A DNA stretch of 64,000 nucleotides from Pedobacter suwonensis (lineage in GTDB: Bacteria > Bacteroidota > Bacteroidia > Sphingobacteriales > Sphingobacteriaceae). The stretch spans positions 165,949 to 229,948 of the forward strand of contig NZ_FOJM01000011.1 of the NCBI RefSeq assembly GCF_900111825.1, written 5' to 3'. Below, piece after piece: positions 17,655 to 26,434 of this stretch (position 1 is its first letter; every line of letters begins with the position of its first letter). A program made the position numbers and the translations under genes. The notes beneath the pieces were generated by a model. It made no database searches, had not been told where the DNA came from, and worked only from the letters and a program-made list of their open reading frames with translations.

Positions 17655-18407
17655 CTATTTCTTCCGTTTACCAAATTTAAAAGGGCCGATATTGATGGAT
17701 GACAGAGAAGAATCATCATCATCAGTACGGAACTGGATCAGTTTATCTTTTCTTTTGTCCATTTTGTTAACGATTAGGTTGACTACATCGCCCACATTAC
17801 GGATGCCTTTATTACTTTGTTCATTATCGTTAACAGGCTCATCTGTTTTAACCGGAGTTGCAACAGCCGCGGTTACCGTCTCCTCTTTCGGCTGCAGAAT
17901 CGCCTCTTCGATTTTTGTTTTAAGATCTTTTTTAGGTTCCTCAATTTTCGCTATAACAGCTTCCTGTTTCTGCATTTCAGGTGCCGTAATCATGCTATGC
18001 GTTTCCTTCAATCCAGTCGACTTGATTTCCTTTTTAACCTTTGTTTTGGCTATAGCGTTAACTGCTTTAGGTCTAACTGGTAAAACGGGCTCAATACTTT
18101 CAACTGTTGTAACTGCCGTATCCTGGGCAATCGGTTGTTTCACCTCTGATTTAGTTTTTTCAATTACATTATTTGCCAATTGTTTACCCTGATGGGTTGT
18201 ATTTTGTTGTTGATAAATCAAAATCCCGATCGTGGCGACCAATAAAATCGCTGCAGCTGACAACCAATATACTGGTATGATTCTTTTTTTCTTCGGCGCG
18301 ATTTCACTTTCTATATTGCTCCACAAATCTCTTGAAGGTGTTACTTCCGCATCAGCAAAAGTATCCTTAAATAACTGATCAAAATCCTTATCCCGTATAG
18401 GTTGCAT
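17655..18407 (-). CDS. Anti-sigma-factor-like membrane protein
   Basis: The ATG at 18407 (MQPIRDKDFDQLFKD) is preferred over an upstream TTG; it overlaps the end of the sigma gene by 20 bases, a typical sigma/anti-sigma arrangement. A cytoplasmic N-terminus of about 45 residues (DLWSNIESEIAPKKKR) precedes one transmembrane helix near 47-64 (VYWLSAAAILLVATIGILI). The rest is a long Lys/Glu/Val-rich, probably disordered periplasmic segment with an end KFGKRKK. A zinc anti-sigma motif is absent; assignment rests on context and topology. Confidence 0.7.
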   Translation of the reverse strand: MQPIRDKDFDQLFKDTFADAEVTPSRDLWSNIESEIAPKKKRIIPVYWLSAAAILLVATIGILIYQQQNTTHQGKQLANNVIEKTKSEVKQPIAQDTAVTTVESIEPVLPVRPKAVNAIAKTKVKKEIKSTGLKETHSMITAPEMQKQEAVIAKIEEPKKDLKTKIEEAILQPKEETVTAAVATPVKTDEPVNDNEQSNKGIRNVGDVVNLIVNKMDKRKDKLIQFRTDDDDSSLSSINIGPFKFGKRKK

Positions 18408-18957
18408 AACCAAATCCCTCCATTTTTATAATTTCTTCTTTTAATATTGCTCTTGCTCTCGATAGTTGCGATTTGCTCGCCCCTTCTGAGATGCCTAATG
18501 TCTCGCCAATTTCTTTATGTGAATAACCTTCAATTACATACATGTTAAAAACCATCCGGTAACCATCAGCCAGTTTTTGTATCACTTTCATCAGGTCTTG
18601 CATACCTAAACGGCTAAAATCAAATCCGGTTGATGGTTGCTCATAAGCTTCATCTATTTCCACTACATTTAAGCTGCGTAAATTTTTACGGTAACTCTCA
18701 ATAGCGGTATTTACCATCACCCGCCTAATCCAGCCTTCAAAAGAACCCTCACCCCTGTATTCCTTAATTTTCTGAAAAACTTTAATGTAACCCATCTGCA
18801 GTACATCTTCAGCTTCCATCCTATCTTTGGCGTATCGCATACAAACGGCCAACATCTTCGATGCTGTTTGCTTATAAAGCAGCTCTTGCATCTTCCGGTC
18901 GCCAGCTTTGCAGCCTTCCATCAAATCGTTTATTGTATAGCTTCGCGTCAATTTCAT
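18388..18957 (-). CDS. ECF-type RNA polymerase sigma factor
   Basis: This 189-residue protein has sigma region 2 at about 25-95 (MRYAKDRMEAEDVLQMGYIKVFQKI, then FEGWIRRVMVNTAIESYRK) and region 4 at about 125-180 with helix-turn-helix YSHKEIGETLGISEGASKSQLSRAR. There is no region 3, as expected for ECF factors. The stop overlaps the start of the anti-sigma-like gene. It likely directs genes answering envelope signals, perhaps including the barrel gene downstream. Confidence 0.93.
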   Translation of the reverse strand: MKLTRSYTINDLMEGCKAGDRKMQELLYKQTASKMLAVCMRYAKDRMEAEDVLQMGYIKVFQKIKEYRGEGSFEGWIRRVMVNTAIESYRKNLRSLNVVEIDEAYEQPSTGFDFSRLGMQDLMKVIQKLADGYRMVFNMYVIEGYSHKEIGETLGISEGASKSQLSRARAILKEEIIKMEGFGYATYTG

Positions 18958-19344
18958 TGTGTGTTTGTATATAGAAGATGGCAGATTACAAACAATGGTT
19001 GCATGGAGAGAGAAAAAAAGTTAAATAAAGTTAAATTATTAATCATCAAACTGATTATCAGCAAGATAAATGATATCATATTTTTCAGGAAAGATATAGC
19101 TTTCTGATTGGGAAAGCAAAGACAGGAGCAATTTTGAAGTGTTAGTCCCGCTATCCGCTTCAAAGCCTCGGCTCGTTCCTCACCTTCGTGTTTTCCGCTG
19201 CTATCGGGTTTAGGAAGCAGTGGCAATGCTTAAAATAACAAATCCCTTAGCTTTTTAAAACTATGGGTTTGAAATGGACGAATTTCAACCCTGCACCTTA
19301 AACCCTCTACCTTTATACCCTCTACTTTACATCCTCTTCACCCT
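18958..19344. other. 387-base gap upstream of sigma gene
   Basis: It should hold the sigma gene promoter (minus strand); no clear TAnnTTTG box was found. A family A fragment is at about 19138-19230. A C/T-rich tract made of CCCTCTACCTTTATACCCTC-like units follows at 19290-19350. A 90-codon open frame on the minus strand here crosses the repeat and is not supported. Confidence 0.55.
19138..19230 (+). repeat. Family A repeat fragment
   Basis: It contains TAGTCCCGCTATCCGCTTC, then CTCGGCTCGTTCCTCACC, and CCGCTGCTATCGGGTTTAGG followed by AAGCAGTGG. The order matches parts of the larger copies at 40494-40720 and 61220-61575. Confidence 0.55.
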
Positions 19345-20502
19345 CTACCTTCCATCCTTCTTCGCCTTAAACAATTTAAAATCTTGCTTATAGGTTAAGA
19401 AAAACGAATGGTTAAACTGCAGTTGTTTATCAGTATGATCTAAATCGATATGTGGTTCGAAACGCACATCAAGGTATAAATGCGGAATCAATTCTTTTTG
19501 GTAAGCATAACGTAGCGAAACAATGTTTCTGGAACTTTGCTTTAAGCCTGGACTATATAAATTATCCGAAACTGACTCGTACAATGGCATCCCTTTAATC
19601 GAAATAAAGTTATTGCCTTTCCAGTAAGAGGCCACTAAACTTCCCCATTTACTTTCTACCCCGGCATTTAACCATAAACCAAAACCGCCCTGATAGGCCC
19701 TTCTTTTATCGGGAGAGAAATCTTTATAAACAGCAATATAGTTATCCGTATATACCTGCTTAATATTGCCATTAATGTCTTTATGCAGTTTTATACCGGT
19801 TGCACCATTAAACATGGTCGTAATCGGGATTTCTTTCAGCACATCAATCTGTCCGCCCTGATGGAAAGCCAAAAACTGTGCGGGAATACTCAATTTCCAG
19901 TCATCATTTTTGATTAAAAAACTCTCCGTAGATAATCCACCGATAATTTCCTCTTTGGTCGGATCACCCTTATAAATCATTTTCTGCCAGGCAATCCAGG
20001 CATCTAAAGTAAATTTCTTACGCTCAACCAATAATTGTGTACCATACTCAATCGGTGTAGTTAAAATCCTTTCAAAATCGTATAAAGGCTCAATATACCT
20101 ATGCTGGATATTTCCTTCTAAGCTACCAAAAATCAAGGTAAGGTTACGCTTATGGTATTTTACACTAAACAATGGTTTGGCATTAGAAATTCCATTCCGG
20201 CCAAAATCCTTCCTGATAAAGGCACCAGCGGTAATGGCCAGGTTTGGATGTGCGTAATATACCAATTGTGGCTGTAGCTGTGTGCCATACAAGGTATAAC
20301 CATCATGAAAATCATTAGTGTATTCGTAATTCCGAACGTAGTTTAAATTGTAAAAATTAAAATGAACCTCGTTTACTAAACTGCTATCGGGACGGATCCT
20401 GTTTTCGAAGGCCGATTGATTAAACTGTGCCGAGGCAATGTAAGAACTGAGCAGAAAACTTATTAAGGTTAAGGCCTTCTTCAGACCTGTTTTTAAAAAC
20501 AT
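19345..20502 (-). CDS. Putative outer-membrane protein of unknown function
   Basis: This 385-residue protein has a signal peptide ending SSYIASAQF near 26. The mature part is aromatic-rich with repeated strand-turn patterns (LQPQLVYYAHPNLAITAGAF, VSLRYAYQKELIPHLYLDVR, SFFLTYKQDFKLFKAKKDGR) typical of a large beta-barrel. I recognise no named family. It is a single gene with no operon partner; the C/T-rich tract lies directly after its stop. Confidence 0.7.
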   Translation of the reverse strand: MFLKTGLKKALTLISFLLSSYIASAQFNQSAFENRIRPDSSLVNEVHFNFYNLNYVRNYEYTNDFHDGYTLYGTQLQPQLVYYAHPNLAITAGAFIRKDFGRNGISNAKPLFSVKYHKRNLTLIFGSLEGNIQHRYIEPLYDFERILTTPIEYGTQLLVERKKFTLDAWIAWQKMIYKGDPTKEEIIGGLSTESFLIKNDDWKLSIPAQFLAFHQGGQIDVLKEIPITTMFNGATGIKLHKDINGNIKQVYTDNYIAVYKDFSPDKRRAYQGGFGLWLNAGVESKWGSLVASYWKGNNFISIKGMPLYESVSDNLYSPGLKQSSRNIVSLRYAYQKELIPHLYLDVRFEPHIDLDHTDKQLQFNHSFFLTYKQDFKLFKAKKDGR

Positions 20503-21042
20503 GAGCTTGGGTTTTATGGCCCAAATTTAGAATAGTTTTTGGTTTATTTAACCGCAATTCATGCGAAGTTTACGCAGGGGAAACAAAGTGACAAATAAAC
20601 CTTATTCTTTAAATTCACAGATTTAATTCCCTATCCTTTTCTACCCATCTCCTACATGATAAGCCAGTAGCAGATTATTTTTATATTCCTGCAGATTTTA
20701 GCCAAGCTTGTAAAACAAGGCAGTAATTATCAAATGTTAAATATTCAGCTGTCAACAAATAAAAATTATTCTTTCTGCTTTTGACAAATTTCTAATATGT
20801 CGGATTTGTATAAAAAAAAGTCCATTTGTGCCAATTTTTTATGCATCCCATAAATTAGCTTTGTATCAGCGGATAAGCCATGCAATTAATTGTCTATAGC
20901 TTGGCAACTAACTAAATATATGAATATAAGAAGCAGTGGAATCAATTCTTCCTGAGATCCCCGGATTGCGGCGCATAACTTTTGTCCATTATATTTTCCA
21001 AAAATCAACAAGGTTTAAATAGCCTTGACGATTATTATCATT
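20503..21042. other. 540-base gap between barrel gene and GH97 gene
   Basis: No coding sequence is supported. It should hold the divergent promoters of both genes. Near 20559 there is a CGCAATTCATGCGAAG-type fragment of the short CGCAAAG repeat. A -7-like box is at 20856-20863. The rest is AT-rich without recognised structure. Confidence 0.5.
20856..20863 (+). promoter_or_regulatory. Candidate Bacteroidota -7 box for GH97 gene
   Basis: TAGCTTTG matches the TAnnTTTG -7 consensus. A TTTG at 20825-20828 is 27 bases upstream, too far for a standard -33 box. It would give a leader of about 170 bases. Confidence 0.35.
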
Positions 21043-22908
21043 ATGAATAAAATTAAACATTTAAAGTTAAATTGCTTAGCAATTGCTTTTTTCGCATTTA
21101 GTGTAAACGCTGTTTTTGCACAAATAGCTCGTAGAGCAGAAACACTTAAATCGCCTGATGGCAAACTCCTTATTTCTTTCAATTTTTCAGACCTAAAACA
21201 TGTCTCTTATGCATTTACCGCATACGGGAAAACGTTGATCGGGCCATCGGCATTAGGTTTGGATAGTTTAAACCAAATAGGATTTATCCAGGCAAGCCAT
21301 CGTTCAGTGAATACTGTATGGAAACCTATATGGGGAAAACGGACTATCGTGCCCGACCAGTTTAATGAAATTACAATTGATTTAAAAGCCTATAAAATAG
21401 TTGCACGGGCATATAATAATGGTTTTGCCATTAAATACCAACTACCTGCCGGAAGCCGCAGATCCAGGGATTTAACGCAATTTAATTTCAGCGGAGATTA
21501 CACTGCATGGTTTTACAACGGAGAACTGCACAATATCGGGCCGGAAAAATTAACGGAGGTGGACGGGAAGCGTTTACCAGTAATGACTGTAAAAGCTGAT
21601 GATCATGATTACATGGCCATACATGAGGCTGATTTAGAACAGGGTGAGCCGCTAATACTGGAATCGAAAAAAGGTTCAAAAAACTTTACAATTGCTTCAA
21701 AGGCTAATGCTGCCTGGCGGGTTGTAATGTATGGACGTACACCAGGAGAATTGGTAGACTCACATATGATAGAGCTATTAAGTCCGCCACCCGCAAAAAA
21801 CATTGACTTTTCATGGGTAAAGCCAGGGGTTGCCGTATGGGATTGGCGAATTAATGGAGCTAAAGTTGATAACTTCGAGTATAAAATGTCGCTACCATCA
21901 TGGAAACGGATGGTTGATTTCGCGGCGCAAAGCAGTATGCGTTACCTGATGCTGGATGCTGATTGGTACGGACCAGAATTTGCAGAGGGCTCTGATCCGG
22001 TTAAAGGGGGTAAGGTAGCTCAGGTACATGAAATCATAACATACGCCAAAACCAAAGGAATTGGTATCTGGCTATATATTAATGATGTGGGCGGGCGTAA
22101 ATATCCGATTGAGCAAACTTTGAAACAATATAGTGATTGGGGAGCAGCAGGGATAAAATATGGTTTTATGATTGGTGATCCGGAAGACAAAAATATACGG
22201 ACCAGGCTTATTACGGAACTGTGTGCTAAATACCATTTGTTATGCGATTTTCATGATGGCCCTGTTCATCCCTATGGACAGATGCGTACCTGGCCAAATG
22301 CACTCACCCGCGAATACGGCCCTGCCCAGCTGGATGCACATCGCGTGGTCGCGCCTAAAACATTTGTAACAGAAGTATTTGTTAACATGCTTGCTGGCCC
22401 GATTGACATGAACAATGGATTGGCAGACCTTACCCAGGCTGGCCGTGTTGACGAACCTTCTCCCGTACCCTCTACTTTGGTCGGTGAAGCGGCGCGGACA
22501 TTGATCATGTTTTCAGGTGTTACGGTAATCCCTGATATTCCTGAAAATTACAAGAAACATCCTGAAATACTAGAATTTTACGCTTCTGAAAAGATGCCAT
22601 GGCGGGAAAGCAAAACCATTAGTGGTGTTATTGGAGAGTATATTTCGATGGCCAGGCAATCAGCCGACGGAACGTGGCTGGTTGGTGCAGCCACTAACGA
22701 AGAACCCCGCGATCTGGAAATTCCGTTATCGTTCTTAAGTAAAGGCAACTACCGGGCAACTGTTATTCAGGACAGTAAAGATTCTGATTATCGCACGCAT
22801 AAAGAAGGCTATACCTCGAAAGAATTGAACGTTACATCTGGCACTAAAGTTCGGGTAAAACTTGCTCCAGGTGGTGGTGCCTGTATTATTCTGAAAAAGA
22901 CGAATTAG
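21043..22908 (+). CDS. Glycoside hydrolase family 97 (SusB-like alpha-glycosidase)
   Basis: The ATG at 21043 (MNKIKHLKLNCLAIAFFAFS) gives 621 residues with a signal peptide ending NAVFAQ; an upstream TTG would only add six residues. An N-terminal beta-sandwich (about 30-260) is followed by a TIM barrel: WDWRINGAKVDNFEYK, MRYLMLDADWYG, GIGIWLYIND, AAGIKYGFMIGD, LCDFHDGPVHP and WPNALTREYG. A C-terminal beta domain closes the protein. In retaining GH97 members an Asp nucleophile follows GIKV; here the residue is Gly (KYGF), which favours the inverting, SusB-like type. Probably periplasmic. It is not beside the SusC/D pair. Confidence 0.9.
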   Translation: MNKIKHLKLNCLAIAFFAFSVNAVFAQIARRAETLKSPDGKLLISFNFSDLKHVSYAFTAYGKTLIGPSALGLDSLNQIGFIQASHRSVNTVWKPIWGKRTIVPDQFNEITIDLKAYKIVARAYNNGFAIKYQLPAGSRRSRDLTQFNFSGDYTAWFYNGELHNIGPEKLTEVDGKRLPVMTVKADDHDYMAIHEADLEQGEPLILESKKGSKNFTIASKANAAWRVVMYGRTPGELVDSHMIELLSPPPAKNIDFSWVKPGVAVWDWRINGAKVDNFEYKMSLPSWKRMVDFAAQSSMRYLMLDADWYGPEFAEGSDPVKGGKVAQVHEIITYAKTKGIGIWLYINDVGGRKYPIEQTLKQYSDWGAAGIKYGFMIGDPEDKNIRTRLITELCAKYHLLCDFHDGPVHPYGQMRTWPNALTREYGPAQLDAHRVVAPKTFVTEVFVNMLAGPIDMNNGLADLTQAGRVDEPSPVPSTLVGEAARTLIMFSGVTVIPDIPENYKKHPEILEFYASEKMPWRESKTISGVIGEYISMARQSADGTWLVGAATNEEPRDLEIPLSFLSKGNYRATVIQDSKDSDYRTHKEGYTSKELNVTSGTKVRVKLAPGGGACIILKKTN

Positions 22909-23188
22909 ATCGAAAAAATTACGCATTACCATAAAAAACCACATATCAATTAAACTTTGTGAAGGGGTGTTCATTGATTAGCGAATAGATATCGTTATGG
23001 CTAAAGTGCAAAAAACGCATAATAAGACTTGAATAGTCAGTGGTTTTAACCTGAAGTCCTCAATATTTCATATATGATTTAAAGGAATAGTACGGAGTTT
23101 AATTTCCAAAAATGAATTAAGTATATTATTATTACAAAGTAAATGTTATGTCTAACGCGCTTATTCCTTTATAGCCAATCATTAAATA

Positions 23189-23689
23189 ATGACCACATCT
23201 CAAAAATTCCTTAGACTTACGATCGTAATAATTCCGATAACAGTATTCTGTTCATCTCTCTTTTTTAAGGTGTTAAGCTACCAGTACATACAGATAGAAA
23301 CGCCAAAAGGCTACGAATTACTTTTGATAGGAGGAATAGCTATTTTGGGTGGCGGTATGCTTGAAACCATGATATGGATAGCCAATCCAATTGCACTATT
23401 TGCCATAATCCGTTTCCTGCGAGAAAACAGAACTCAAGTAAAAATAGATTCCGTTTTGAATAAACCTGTACCAAAACTTAAACGTAAAAGTAAGTGGTTC
23501 TCTTTACTCGCAACAGCCATAGCAATTTCCTTTAGTCGTTGGAATGAAGTACTTGCTGCGGAAAGTGGGTCGAAAGGAAAAATACTGGCGTTTCATACAG
23601 GTTATTGGCTTTGGATGTCAAGCTTCGCCTTATTTACAATGGGAGTTATCCTTTTTAATTTCAGATATAGAGAAACCAAAATGGATTGA
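23189..23689 (+). CDS. Hypothetical integral membrane protein
   Basis: This 166-residue protein has three or four hydrophobic segments (about 8-28, 45-78 and 130-155) separated by a basic loop NKPVPKLKRKSKWF. I recognise no family. It is a single gene; a terminator follows 38 bases after the stop. Confidence 0.6.
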   Translation: MTTSQKFLRLTIVIIPITVFCSSLFFKVLSYQYIQIETPKGYELLLIGGIAILGGGMLETMIWIANPIALFAIIRFLRENRTQVKIDSVLNKPVPKLKRKSKWFSLLATAIAISFSRWNEVLAAESGSKGKILAFHTGYWLWMSSFALFTMGVILFNFRYRETKMD

Positions 23690-23727
23690 TATACAAAAAG
23701 TTACTTGCAGAATTCTGTAAACAAAAA

Positions 23728-23756
23728 AACCTTTCAGGTTTCTGAAAGGTTTTTTT
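23728..23756. terminator. Bidirectional terminator between membrane protein and tRNA-Ala
   Basis: AACCTTTCAG and CTGAAAGGTT form a 10-bp stem with T-runs on both strands (TTTTTTT on plus, and TTTTTTGTTT on minus). It can end both the plus-strand gene and the minus-strand tRNA transcript. Confidence 0.85.
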
Positions 23757-23760
23757 ATAG

Positions 23761-23837
23761 TGGTGGAGAATACCGGATTCGAACCGGTCACCTCTTGCCT
23801 GCCAGGCAAGCGCTCTAGCCAAATGAGCTAATCCCCC
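23761..23837 (-). tRNA. tRNA-Ala (anticodon GGC)
   Basis: The minus strand reads GGGGGATTAGCTCATTTGGC and continues with anticodon stem CTTGC, loop CTGGCAG, stem GCAAG, T arm ACCGG-TTCGAAT-CCGGT, acceptor ATTCTCC, discriminator A and an encoded CCA. All four arms pair, with two G-U pairs in the acceptor. The anticodon GGC decodes GCC and GCU (alanine). No integrase gene is adjacent. Confidence 0.95.
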
Positions 23838-23946
23838 GATTTTATATCCAATGGTAAATTAACTACACATTGAAAAACAAGCTTCCGGCCTGGGCTGCAA
23901 AAATAGCAAATACTTTCTCGAATGCAAATGATAATTTAAATTTTAA

Positions 23947-24153
23947 TTAATCTTTAAATCTAAAGGCAAACAATGCCATCAAACAGATTACCGCAAAAGC
24001 TGATGGCATGGGATAATTAATGAACAGAAAAAGTACAAATGTGGCAATTAGCAACATCACAAAAAACATCATGGCCTTTAATGCAGTGTCCATATAACAC
24101 ATGGCTACAATAGCCAAAAGGTAAAATGGAATAATTACGGCGGTAATAAACAT
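23947..24153 (-). CDS. Small hydrophobic protein
   Basis: This 68-residue open frame encodes two or three near-continuous hydrophobic segments (FITAVIIPFYLLAIVAMCYM, MMFFVMLLIATFVLFLFI, AFAVICLMALFAF) and a short FRFKD tail. It lies between the tRNA and the CAT-like gene. There is no recognised family or clear ribosome site, so it is only a probable gene. Confidence 0.45.
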   Translation of the reverse strand: MFITAVIIPFYLLAIVAMCYMDTALKAMMFFVMLLIATFVLFLFINYPMPSAFAVICLMALFAFRFKD

Positions 24154-24216
24154 TACCGAAAATAAATATCTAATATTAATTGGATATTAAATGTTGCTTA
24201 GGCTTAAAGGTTTAGA

Positions 24217-24861
24217 TTAAAGAGGAACGTTAACCTCTTCATTATTTAACAGCGCCTGATAGTAATCTACAAACTGGGCAACATTAAATCCATCCATTAA
24301 AGCATGGTTTACATGTATAGAGACAGACATTATTTTTCTTTCGTTTTCATCTCTAAGCTTGCCAAAAGATATTTTAGGACAGCTATCCTGATAAGCATAA
24401 TTTCGGGCATGTGATAAAGAAGTGAAATTTAGCCAGGGCAATGCCGAGTAATGGATTACATTTTCGCCTGATGAAGAAGGAATTAAACCGGTGCTGTTTC
24501 TTACTTTTTCAATTTCCTGATTAGCTGCCTTCCTAAAATCTTCAAAATTCTCAGAGAAATCCATATAACCAAACCCAAAGGTTCCATTCGGACGGTTAAT
24601 GGTGGCCGCGGCATTTATAATATCGTATTTCCAAACTTCACCATCAATAATGCGGTACCTGAAAGGCTCTACCTGGTTGGCGGCTATTAACGATTTGTGC
24701 AGATAAAGCAGGAAAAAGGAAACGTTTTGTTTTTTTGCTTCTTTGTAGGTCATGGTACAATCTAATTCCACAGTAACTCCGAAGAAAGGCTCTTCAAAAG
24801 CGCTAAAAAATTTAAAATGATCTTTTCTGATCCAGGTATTGATGTCTATTTTTTCTTTCAT
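24217..24861 (-). CDS. Chloramphenicol-acetyltransferase-like acyltransferase
   Basis: This 214-residue protein matches type A CAT fold proteins along its length: WIRKDHFKFFSAFEEPFFGV at the start and the catalytic HxxxDG as NHALMDGFN near 190, followed by QFVDYYQALL. Canonical CATs have a double His before the motif; here it is Asn-His. Its start codon overlaps the HAD gene stop by four bases (ATGA), so the two are translated together. Many such chromosomal homologues do not act on chloramphenicol; the real acceptor is unknown. Confidence 0.8.
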   Translation of the reverse strand: MKEKIDINTWIRKDHFKFFSAFEEPFFGVTVELDCTMTYKEAKKQNVSFFLLYLHKSLIAANQVEPFRYRIIDGEVWKYDIINAAATINRPNGTFGFGYMDFSENFEDFRKAANQEIEKVRNSTGLIPSSSGENVIHYSALPWLNFTSLSHARNYAYQDSCPKISFGKLRDENERKIMSVSIHVNHALMDGFNVAQFVDYYQALLNNEEVNVPL

Positions 24862-25553
24862 TCAATTAATTTTGGTAAAATCTCAGATAGACTTTCCATC
24901 TGGTAAAAGTTTGCATGTTCAATGGTATGATCAATATGCTCATGCACCCAGGTAGTATGAAAAGGGATGTGAACGGCGTACCCACCAATATTCAGTACCG
25001 GTAAAATATCAGATTTCAAGGAATTGCCCAGCATTAAAAATTCTCCAGGTTTACAGTCCAGATGTTTGATCAGTTTTTGATAATCTCTTTCCTGTTTATC
25101 ACTCATAATTTCAATATGGTGAAAATAATGATCCAGTCCCGATTTGGTCAGTTTTCGTTGCTGATCCAATAAATCACCTTTGGTAGCCACCACAAGTTTA
25201 TACTTTCCGTGTAAGGCCTTCAATACTTCTTCCACCCCATCTAGCAGCTCTACAGGTTTCTGAAGCATTTCCTGTCCCAGTTCTATCGCCCTGTTAATCA
25301 CAATAGGGTCTATTTTACCGGCCGTTATCCGTAAAACAGTTTCGATCATACTTAATACGAAACCTTTAATTCCATAACCATAAAGCGGCAAATTGGCTAT
25401 TTCCGTTTTATAAAGTTCAGCCAGGACGTTATGGTGGGGCATAAAATCTTCTAAAAGGCCTGCAAACTGATTTTCGGTTTCCCTGAAATAGGGCTCATTT
25501 ACCCAAAGGGTATCATCCGCATCAAAAGCAATTACAGTAATCTGATTTTTCAT
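24858..25553 (-). CDS. HAD-superfamily hydrolase (phosphatase-like)
   Basis: The start at 25553 (MKNQITVIAFDADDTLW) gives 231 residues; an in-frame ATG 13 codons upstream would lie over the predicted promoter. HAD motif I is FDADDTLW, motif II includes VVATKGD, motif III a Lys in the KQERDYQKLI segment and motif IV MLGNSLKSDILP. A helical cap lies between motif I and II. The substrate is not predictable. It is the first gene of a coupled pair with the CAT-like acyltransferase, divergent from a Crp/Fnr regulator. Confidence 0.85.
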   Translation of the reverse strand: MKNQITVIAFDADDTLWVNEPYFRETENQFAGLLEDFMPHHNVLAELYKTEIANLPLYGYGIKGFVLSMIETVLRITAGKIDPIVINRAIELGQEMLQKPVELLDGVEEVLKALHGKYKLVVATKGDLLDQQRKLTKSGLDHYFHHIEIMSDKQERDYQKLIKHLDCKPGEFLMLGNSLKSDILPVLNIGGYAVHIPFHTTWVHEHIDHTIEHANFYQMESLSEILPKLIE

Positions 25554-25575
25554 GGTTATGCTTACTTTAGCACCA

Positions 25576-25603
25576 CAAAAGTAAAGCAACAATTCCCTTC
25601 AAA
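25576..25603 (-). promoter_or_regulatory. Candidate promoter of the HAD/CAT-like pair
   Basis: On the minus strand TTTG (25600-25603) and TACTTTTG (25576-25583) match the -33 and TAnnTTTG -7 boxes with a 16-base spacer. Transcription would start near 25570, just before the ATG at 25553. Confidence 0.5.
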
Positions 25604-25631
25604 AAAGGACATTTGTCTCGACTAAATAAAT

Positions 25632-26270
25632 ATGCTACGCACCAACCTTACTTTCTTATCTTTTATAGAACGTTTTTGTACCGAAAACAAGGAGGCAGAC
25701 ATTACGCTTAAAAGCTTTAAAGCAGGATATAAATTTATTGAGCAGGGTGAAAAAATCAGCAATATCTATATTATTAAAGATGGAATCAGCAAATGTTTTA
25801 TTTCTGAAGAAAACGGCAAGGATTTTATCATCGAGTTTTTAGGTAAGGGCGAGGTGGTTGGCGAGCTGGAAGCGCTAAAAAAGATTACTTGTCTGTGTAA
25901 TGTAGCTGCAATTAGTGATGTTACGGCTTATGTGATCCCTCATCATCTTTTTCTTTCATTGATTAATAAAAATAGTGAATTCACGATACTCTTACTTCAG
26001 GAATTGTCTACCAGAATTATACAAACCAGTACACGCGCATCTTTTCAGCAGTTATATACCCTGGAATATGCGCTTTTGAAATTGCTCAAGCTACAGGCTG
26101 ATGAACATATTTCCATTTCCAAAGAAGATATGGCAGCCTATCTGGGCATTTCCGTAAGAAGTTTTAACAGAAGTTTAAAACAGATCATCACTAAAGGAGA
26201 TTTTAATACATCTGAATTTAAAAACATCCTTCAGGTAGCCCATATGAAGAAGCTACTATCAAATCTGTAA
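25632..26270 (+). CDS. Crp/Fnr-family transcriptional regulator
   Basis: This 212-residue protein has an N-terminal cyclic-nucleotide-binding-type beta roll (about 20-120, with YKFIEQGEKISNIYIIKDG and GEVVGELEAL) and a C-terminal winged helix (about 145-210) containing ISKEDMAAYLGISVRSFNRSLKQI. The ERxxR-type cAMP motif is not evident and there is no Fnr Cys cluster. It is divergent from the HAD/CAT-like pair, 78 bases away, so it could regulate that pair. Confidence 0.85.
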   Translation: MLRTNLTFLSFIERFCTENKEADITLKSFKAGYKFIEQGEKISNIYIIKDGISKCFISEENGKDFIIEFLGKGEVVGELEALKKITCLCNVAAISDVTAYVIPHHLFLSLINKNSEFTILLLQELSTRIIQTSTRASFQQLYTLEYALLKLLKLQADEHISISKEDMAAYLGISVRSFNRSLKQIITKGDFNTSEFKNILQVAHMKKLLSNL

Positions 26271-26359
26271 ACATTTAGGGATAAAACTTGTTAGTAAAGC
26301 GATCAAAAAGAAATTTATCTGTTAATGCCTTTAATTTCTATGCATTAATAGCAAAAGAT

Positions 26360-26367
26360 TATTTTTG
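26360..26367 (+). promoter_or_regulatory. Candidate -7 box for carbonic anhydrase gene
   Basis: TATTTTTG matches TAnnTTTG, 67 bases before the ATG at 26435. No convincing -33 TTTG is seen at the right distance. Confidence 0.3.
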
Positions 26368-26434
26368 GTATTATGATTGAATAAAAACAGCTTAACAATA
26401 ATTTATTTATCCAAAACGCTATTAAAGCACCATT

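Noticed and set aside
17692..18192. Plus-strand open frame of 166 codons opposite the anti-sigma-like gene
   Set aside because: It is antisense to a gene with better context (coupled to the sigma factor); its Ser/Leu/Val-rich composition is what the opposite strand of a Lys/Glu-rich tail gives.
18954..19226. 90-codon open frame on the minus strand upstream of the sigma gene
   Set aside because: It runs through a family A repeat and low-complexity sequence, overlaps the sigma start by four bases and has no protein-like composition.
23761..23837. tRNA-Ala as an integration site of a genomic island
   Set aside because: No integrase gene or direct repeat of the tRNA 3' end was seen within several kb.
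24217..24861. Chloramphenicol resistance gene (catA)
   Set aside because: The fold is right, but the catalytic motif context (Asn-His) and operon with a HAD hydrolase do not support a resistance function; kept as CAT-like only.
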